Part shown: piece after piece, positions 6,395 through 10,994 of the stretch
Layout of the letters: every line of letters starts with the position of its first letter
How positions within the stretch are numbered: position 1 is the stretch's first letter
Assembly (NCBI GenBank): GCA_013911715.1
Contig: JACEST010000065.1
Span: forward strand, 1 to 10,994
DNA length: 10,994 bases
DNA from: Sphingopyxis sp.
GTDB taxonomy: Bacteria; Pseudomonadota; Alphaproteobacteria; Sphingomonadales; Sphingomonadaceae
Reading direction: 5' to 3'
Notes under the pieces: model-generated
Databases searched by the model: none
What the model was told of the DNA's origin: nothing
What the model saw: only the letters and a program-made list of their open reading frames with translations
Program-made: the position numbers and the translations under genes

Positions 6395-7978
6395 ATGAGC
6401 AAGATTGACCCCGCAGCGCTGCGCGAAGAGGCGCAAAAGTCCAAGGCCTGGCCGTTTGAAGAAGCGCGCAAGATTGCGAAACGCTACCCTGAGGGCAAGC
6501 CGGGCGGCGCGGCGGTGCTGTTTGAAACGGGCTATGGTCCCTCGGGCCTGCCGCACATCGGGACGTTCAACGAAGTGTTGCGCACGACGATGGTGCGCCG
6601 CGCCTATGAAGCGCTGACCGGCGGCGCGCCGACGCGGCTGGTGGCGTTTTCCGACGATATGGACGGGCTGCGCAAGGTGCCCGACAATGTGCCGAACGGC
6701 GCGATGCTGGCCGAATATCTGGGCCATCCGCTGACGCGCGTTCCCGATCCCTTCGGCAAATTCGACAGCTTTGCCGCGCACAATAATGCGATGCTGCGTG
6801 ATTTCCTCGACCGTTTTGGGTTCGATTATGAGTTTGTTTCGTCAACGCAAATGTATCAAAACGGATCCTTTGACGATCATCTTTGCAACGTTCTGCGCAA
6901 CTATGATGCCATCATGAATATCGTTCTGCCGACGTTGCGCAAGGAGCGCGCAGCCACTTACTCGCCGGTTCTTCCCATCAGCGAGAAGAGCGGGGTGGTC
7001 CTGCAGGTTCCAGTCGAAGTTGCTGACGCTGACGCGGGGCTTGTCAGCTTCGAAGACGATGGCGAACGTGTCACCCGGTCAATCCTGGGCGGGAAGGCGA
7101 AGCTGCAGTGGAAGCCCGATTGGGGTATGCGCTGGGCGGCGCTGGGCGTCGATTACGAGATGCATGGCAAGGACTTGATCGACAGCGCCATGCTTGGCGG
7201 CAAGGTTGCCGAGGTGCTGGGTGGCCGCAAGCCCGAGGGGCTGATTTACGAAATGTTCCTCGACGACAAGGGCGAGAAAATCTCGAAGTCGAAGGGCAAT
7301 GGGTTGGCGCTCGAGGACTGGCTGACCTATGCGCCGCAGACCAGTGTCGCGCTGTACGCCTATCGCGAGCCGAAGAGCGCCAAGCAGCTGCATCTGGGCA
7401 TCATCCCGGGCGCGGTCGATGATTATTACAAGTTCCGCGCGGCGTGGCACGATCAGCCGCTCGACAAACAGCTCGGCAACCCGGCGCATCATATTCATGG
7501 CGGCGATGTGCCAGCAAATGCATTGCCGGTCAGTTTCGGCCTGCTGCTCAACCTTGTCGGTGTGCTTGGCGCGGGCGCGACGGCGGACCAGGTGTGGGCC
7601 TATTTGCGCAACTATGTGCCCGATGCACGGCCCGGCGCGGATGCCGAGCTCGACGCACTGATCGGCCATGCCATTGCCTATAACCGCGACGTGGTGGCAA
7701 CCACGTTGTCGCGGCGCAAGCCCGATGCAGCCGAGGCGGCGGCGCTGGCAGCGCTTGATGCCGCGCTGGCGGAACTGACCGAGGATGCGGCGGCCGAGGA
7801 TATCCAGACCATCGTTTACGAGGTCGGCAAGGCAGGCGGGTTCGAACAGCTGCGCGACTGGTTCAAGGCGCTGTACGAGACGCTGCTGGGCTCAAGCGCC
7901 GGACCGCGCATGGGCAGCTTCATTGCGCTTTATGGGGTTGCTAATACGAGGCAGTTGATTGCCGAGGCCTTAAGCTGA
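6395..7978 (+). CDS. lysK: Lysine--tRNA ligase, class I (LysK type)
   Basis: This is a class I lysyl-tRNA synthetase of 527 residues, the archaeal-type enzyme that alphaproteobacteria use in place of the class II LysS of most bacteria. It charges tRNA-Lys with lysine using ATP. The HIGH-like motif is PSGLPHIGTFNE (HIG at 54-56). The KMSKS-like motif is KISKS (295-299) in DDKGEKISKSKGN. YEMHGKDLIDS (254-264) and PEGLIYEMF (280-288) are further family segments. The C-terminal part from about residue 350 is the largely helical anticodon-binding region. The open frame extends back to TTG 6362, but ATG 6395 gives the family-typical N-terminus MSKIDPAAL...SKAWPFEEA. No Shine-Dalgarno is evident. 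The gene is divergent from the PilZ gene across 112 bases. Its last 9 bases overlap the end of the convergent desaturase gene. A low-GC segment lies around 6781-6900. Confidence 0.95.
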   Translation: MSKIDPAALREEAQKSKAWPFEEARKIAKRYPEGKPGGAAVLFETGYGPSGLPHIGTFNEVLRTTMVRRAYEALTGGAPTRLVAFSDDMDGLRKVPDNVPNGAMLAEYLGHPLTRVPDPFGKFDSFAAHNNAMLRDFLDRFGFDYEFVSSTQMYQNGSFDDHLCNVLRNYDAIMNIVLPTLRKERAATYSPVLPISEKSGVVLQVPVEVADADAGLVSFEDDGERVTRSILGGKAKLQWKPDWGMRWAALGVDYEMHGKDLIDSAMLGGKVAEVLGGRKPEGLIYEMFLDDKGEKISKSKGNGLALEDWLTYAPQTSVALYAYREPKSAKQLHLGIIPGAVDDYYKFRAAWHDQPLDKQLGNPAHHIHGGDVPANALPVSFGLLLNLVGVLGAGATADQVWAYLRNYVPDARPGADAELDALIGHAIAYNRDVVATTLSRRKPDAAEAAALAALDAALAELTEDAAAEDIQTIVYEVGKAGGFEQLRDWFKALYETLLGSSAGPRMGSFIALYGVANTRQLIAEALS

Positions 7979-9013
7979 GGCCGTAACTCGCCGCAGCACT
8001 GCCGCATAGCCCGGTTCGATTGTCATTTGCGGATGATGCCCGCGCTGGCCCAAGAGGCGGTGGACCTCAGCTAGCCGGTAGCAGGGCACGCCCATGAACA
8101 GATGATGTTCGGCGTGATAATTGACCCAATAGGGCGCGACGGTGGCGCGCTCGAGCATATTGGCGCGGGTGGTGCGCGCATGGCTGAACGGATCATCGCT
8201 GCCGACGCTGGTGCAGGCGTGTTCGGCGATGTTGCGCAGGCGCAGGAACAGTTGAAATGTCGTCGCCAGCGCCGCCAGCCACAGCAGGAAGGGCGTCCAG
8301 CCCCAGAGCGCCAATGACAGCGCGAGCAGGATGATTTGCACCGCCAGAAAGCGCCCCACGGACTTGGCGACGATCACCGCGCCGCCATTGCCCGAGGTGA
8401 GCGAGGTGGCCGCTTCATCGGCCTTGTTGAACGGCGTTCCAGCGCGGGTATCGCGCCCATCGGATTCGGCTTGGCCGCGAACTATGGCGGTCAACCCCTT
8501 GAACGCCAGCGCGAATTGCCCGCTACGCTGTTTCCAGAAAGTCTGTCCGGTCAGATCGCGCACCACCTTGCGGATCAGGCTGGCGCGGCTGGTGGGGAAG
8601 GGGGCGGAAAGCGGGAGATCTGGGTCTTCGGCCTGCTGCGTATATTTGTGATGGCGCAGATGATAGGTGCGATAGGCGGCAAGGTCCGATCCCGTCGCCG
8701 CGCCCGTCAGCCATTGGCCGAGGAAGTTATTCGCCCGCCGACTGGGGTGAAGCAGGCCGTGCGCGGCGTCGTGCATCAGGATCGACAGGCCGAGCTGGCG
8801 ACCGCCGAGCAGGGCCAGTGCGAGCGGGGTTGCGGCAAGGCCAGCGAGCCAGTGCCATTGCCATGCCAGGGCACCGCCAAAGGCCACGAGCGCGACCACT
8901 GCCCAGCCGTGCAGCACCAGCCAGACGCCGCGCCACGGCGACACGCGCGTCACGCTGCGCCATTGGTCTGGCGTGAACAGCGTATCGCTGCGCAAGAGGC
9001 GGACGGCAGGCAT
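7970..9013 (-). CDS. Membrane fatty acid desaturase family protein
   Basis: This is a 347-residue integral-membrane di-iron desaturase. Three histidine boxes are present in the right order: H81-DAA-H85 (HDAAH), H118-LR-HH122 (YHLRHHKY) and H300-AE-HH304 (NYHAEHHLF). An extra conserved-looking NIAEHA lies at 261-266. Hydrophobic segments are at about 30-50, 54-78, 212-236 and 238-256, matching the four-helix layout with boxes facing the cytoplasm. A hydrophilic stretch at about 160-205 separates the second box from the second helix pair. Such enzymes insert double bonds in acyl chains, but the substrate and bond position cannot be told from sequence. The frame runs up to TTG 9049; ATG 9013 is preferred because a promoter-like -10 lies within the extra codons and the family N-terminus fits. 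The stop (7970-7972) lies inside the end of lysK. Confidence 0.9.
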   Translation of the reverse strand: MPAVRLLRSDTLFTPDQWRSVTRVSPWRGVWLVLHGWAVVALVAFGGALAWQWHWLAGLAATPLALALLGGRQLGLSILMHDAAHGLLHPSRRANNFLGQWLTGAATGSDLAAYRTYHLRHHKYTQQAEDPDLPLSAPFPTSRASLIRKVVRDLTGQTFWKQRSGQFALAFKGLTAIVRGQAESDGRDTRAGTPFNKADEAATSLTSGNGGAVIVAKSVGRFLAVQIILLALSLALWGWTPFLLWLAALATTFQLFLRLRNIAEHACTSVGSDDPFSHARTTRANMLERATVAPYWVNYHAEHHLFMGVPCYRLAEVHRLLGQRGHHPQMTIEPGYAAVLRRVTASA

Positions 9014-9020
9014 GGGCGCA

Positions 9021-9049
9021 ATTAAAGCGTGAAATGCGCTGATGTGCAA
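9021..9049 (-). promoter_or_regulatory. Candidate desaturase promoter giving a leaderless mRNA
   Basis: On the minus strand TTGCAC (9049-9044) is followed by exactly 17 bases and then TTTAAT (9026-9021), a 5-of-6 match to the -10 consensus. The -35 element matches only in its TTG core. A start 7-8 bases past the -10 element falls at the ATG at 9013, which would make the message leaderless. The absence of any Shine-Dalgarno before this ATG is consistent. Confidence 0.4.
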
Positions 9050-9077
9050 TGGCGGGAGGTTCTATGCCAGTTAGACC

Positions 9078-9188
9078 CGTTCGTGCTGAGGAGGGCCTGA
9101 GCTTGTCGAAGGCCCGTCTCGAAGCATCGGTGCACAATGTCCTTCTAGACGCCATTTCGACAAGCTCAATGGTTCCTCAGGACGAACG
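9078..9188. repeat. Long imperfect inverted repeat (sphingomonad-type intergenic element)
   Basis: Two 33-base arms (9078-9110 and 9156-9188) are inverted copies with about six mismatches, clustered in the middle of the arm. The outer blocks CGTTCGT-CTGAGGA and the inner blocks TGAGCTTGTCGAA match. The loop is 45 bases. It lies between the stop of the DUF885 gene (15 bases away) and the upstream region of the desaturase gene, so it would form a large stem-loop in any readthrough transcript. The GAGCTTGTCGAA arm is one I recall as very common between genes in sphingomonads. It carries no open reading frame of its own that looks real. Confidence 0.75.
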
Positions 9189-9203
9189 ATCATATCGAAA
9201 ATT

Positions 9204-10994
9204 CTACTTCCCCGCCGCGATCCAGCGATTGATCTTGTCCTCGAGCACCGCCAGCGGCAGCGCGCCGGTGCCGAGCACCTGATCGTGGAAGGCGCGGATG
9301 TCGAATTTCGCGCCCATCTGGCTTTCCGCCTTTTGGCGCAGCCGCTGGATGGTCAGCGCGCCGATCTTATAGGCGAGCGCCTGGCTGGGGATGGCGATGT
9401 AACGCTCGACCTCGGCCGTCGCGTCGGTGCGCCCCATATCGCTGTTGGCGAGCATATATTCGATTGCCTGATCGCGGCCCCAACCCTTGGAATGGAGGCC
9501 CGTGTCGACCACCAGCCGCATCGCCCGCAACATTTCGTCGCTGAGCGTGCCCATGCGGGCATAGGGATCGGTGTAAAAGCCCATCTCATAGCCAAGCGTT
9601 TCGGCGTAAAGCGCCCAGCCCTCGACATAGGCGGTGTTGCCGCCGAAGCGCATGAAGGCGGGGAAGGCTTCATTTTCCTGCGCCAGACTGATCTGGAAAT
9701 GGTGGCCCGGTGCGCCTTCGTGGAGGTAAAGGGTGACGATGCCCGGCGTGGTGCGGCTGGGCAGATCATAGGCGTTGAAATAGAAGATGCCCGGGCGCGC
9801 GCCGTCGGGGGTGCCGGGCTGATAGCTGCCGCCAGCCTCAAATTTCTCGCGATATTCCTCGTAAGGGCGGATTTCCAGCGGCGCCTTGGGCAGCGTTGCG
9901 AAATAGGCGCCGATCTTGGTATCGACCTGTTTGCCGATGTCATAATAGGCCTGCGTCAACGCCTCACGGCTGGTGGGCTTGAATTTGGGGTCGGTGCGCA
10001 GATGTTCGAAAAACTCTGCGAGCGCGCCCGAAAAGCCGACTTCGGTGCGAACCTTTTCCATTTCGGTCTTGATCCGTGTGACTTCCGCGAGGCCGATATT
10101 GTGAATCTCGTCGGGCGACATTTTCAGCGTCGTCGAACCCTCGACCAGCTGCTGATAGAGGGCTGGGCCGCCCTTCATGTGCATCAACCCGACGCCTTCG
10201 CGCGCGTCGGCCAGATAGCTGGATTTGAGGTAATCGCGCAGGCGGGTCAGCGCCGGGAAGACGCCGCCCGTCAGCGATTTGCGCAAATCGGCGGTGACGC
10301 GGGCCTTGTCGGCGGCGCTGAAGTCGGCGGGAATGGCCTTGACCGGTCCCCAATAGGGCGATTCTTCGAGCGGCAACGCGAGCTGGGTGTCGAGCTGGGC
10401 GATGACGTTGGTGATCGTCAGTTTGGTCTCGACCACACCCGAGGCCTGGCCTTCCCTGAAACGCGCGATCGAGCGGTCGATGATTTCGACGAAATTGGCG
10501 TGGCGTTTGACGTTATTGTCATAGTCGAGCACCGTTTTGAACGGTGCCGCGCCTTGCGCGCTGGCGAAGCCGGGGTAGAAGGTGTGGATGCCGAAGAAAT
10601 GGTTGATCGGGCGCACATCGGTGAGCGCCAGTATTTCCGGTGTCAGCCCTTTCAGCGCCTCGCGCTGGTTCCAGGCGAAAACATCATAGACGATCTGGTC
10701 GGTAGGCGCGAGCTTGGCGCGGTCGATCGTGCCCAGGTCAGCCAGGTTCTTTTGCGCGGCGGCGCGTTCGGCGTCGTTATAGGCATCGGTGCCAAAGTCG
10801 CCGATTTTGTCGGCGTAGCGCAGGTCGCCGCGGAACAGCGCCGAAATCGGATTGCGCTTCAGATTGGCTTCGTCGTCGGCAGCGAACAGCGCGAACATCT
10901 TGTCGCGTTCGGCCTTGGCGGCTTCTGCGTGCGCGGCGGTGCCGTTGTGATCGGCCATGGCCGGGGCGGCAAGCACGGTGGTGCCGAGCAAGGC
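9204..10994 (-). CDS. DUF885 family protein, putative exported zinc metallopeptidase (start outside window)
   Basis: About 596 residues of a DUF885-family protein are present; the N-terminus is cut by the right edge of the window. The TTG near 10991 is only an internal leucine codon. The first visible residues, LLGTTVLAAPAMADH, are the end of a signal peptide with a cleavage site after AMA, so the protein is exported to the periplasm or beyond. The family's zinc-peptidase-like motif is visible as YLHEGAPGHHFQ (HE at 424-425, HH at 430-431, counting from 10991). A probable third-ligand region follows in VEGWALYAE (457-464). DTGLHSKGWGRDQAIEYM (496-513) is another conserved block. Members are annotated mostly as hypothetical proteins, and the substrate is unknown. 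No second domain or membrane anchor is seen. The 111-base inverted repeat lies just after the stop codon. Confidence 0.92.
   Translation of the reverse strand, partial: ALLGTTVLAAPAMADHNGTAAHAEAAKAERDKMFALFAADDEANLKRNPISALFRGDLRYADKIGDFGTDAYNDAERAAAQKNLADLGTIDRAKLAPTDQIVYDVFAWNQREALKGLTPEILALTDVRPINHFFGIHTFYPGFASAQGAAPFKTVLDYDNNVKRHANFVEIIDRSIARFREGQASGVVETKLTITNVIAQLDTQLALPLEESPYWGPVKAIPADFSAADKARVTADLRKSLTGGVFPALTRLRDYLKSSYLADAREGVGLMHMKGGPALYQQLVEGSTTLKMSPDEIHNIGLAEVTRIKTEMEKVRTEVGFSGALAEFFEHLRTDPKFKPTSREALTQAYYDIGKQVDTKIGAYFATLPKAPLEIRPYEEYREKFEAGGSYQPGTPDGARPGIFYFNAYDLPSRTTPGIVTLYLHEGAPGHHFQISLAQENEAFPAFMRFGGNTAYVEGWALYAETLGYEMGFYTDPYARMGTLSDEMLRAMRLVVDTGLHSKGWGRDQAIEYMLANSDMGRTDATAEVERYIAIPSQALAYKIGALTIQRLRQKAESQMGAKFDIRAFHDQVLGTGALPLAVLEDKINRWIAAGK

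Noticed and set aside
7079..7669. 196-codon open frame on the - strand opposite lysK
   Set aside because: It lies wholly within a well-supported synthetase gene and shows no family motif.
8336..9025. 229-codon open frame on the + strand opposite the desaturase gene
   Set aside because: It is a GC-rich antisense shadow. The opposite strand encodes three intact histidine boxes, while this frame has low-complexity composition and no recognisable domain.
9049..9282. 77-codon open frame through the long inverted repeat
   Set aside because: Most of the frame is translated repeat sequence (GLSLSKA type), a common false gene in such elements.
1..10994. A new defence, mobile or biosynthetic system
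   Set aside because: All nine genes belong to known housekeeping or common families in plausible chromosomal order. There are no integrase, transposase, toxin-antitoxin, CRISPR or phage signals.

Overview
The window reads as ordinary chromosomal DNA of a GC-rich alphaproteobacterium, most likely a member of the Sphingomonadales (Sphingomonas/Sphingopyxis type). The reasons are the gene order plsX-fabH-ihfA-merR, a class I (archaeal-type) lysyl-tRNA synthetase, a DinG-like helicase with a long N-terminal extension, frequent GTG/TTG starts, and an intergenic inverted repeat with GAGCTTGTCGAA arms that I recall from many sphingomonad genomes. The genus is inference. I found no mobile element, CRISPR array, phage gene, tRNA or rRNA, and no candidate for a new multi-gene system.

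Region by region: positions 1-2402 (+ strand) carry the end of plsX, fabH (overlapping plsX by 4 bases), ihfA after a 135-base gap with an AT-rich islet, and a small MerR-family regulator. The first two genes serve phospholipid and fatty-acid initiation; IHF alpha is a DNA-bending architectural protein. Positions 2455-6282 (- strand, so read right to left) carry a PilZ-domain protein, a large DinG/Rad3-type Fe-S helicase and a SixA-like histidine phosphatase. merR and the phosphatase converge. Positions 6283-6394 are a divergent control region with a CtrA-like half-site next to the PilZ gene start. Positions 6395-7978 (+) carry lysK, whose end overlaps by 9 bases the end of a convergent membrane fatty-acid desaturase gene (7970-9013, -). 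Positions 9204-10994 (-) carry an exported DUF885 putative metallopeptidase, cut off by the window edge within its signal peptide. A 111-base inverted repeat separates it from the desaturase.

The genes are mostly housekeeping. Lipid synthesis links plsX, fabH and the desaturase only by theme, since they are not one operon. The points most worth a second look are the CtrA-like site at the PilZ gene, a promoter placed so that the desaturase mRNA would be leaderless, the degenerate exonuclease-like N-terminus of the helicase, the inverted repeats, and a low-GC patch inside lysK. No gene-free stretch exceeds 300 bases; the longest are 135-155 bases and are described below.
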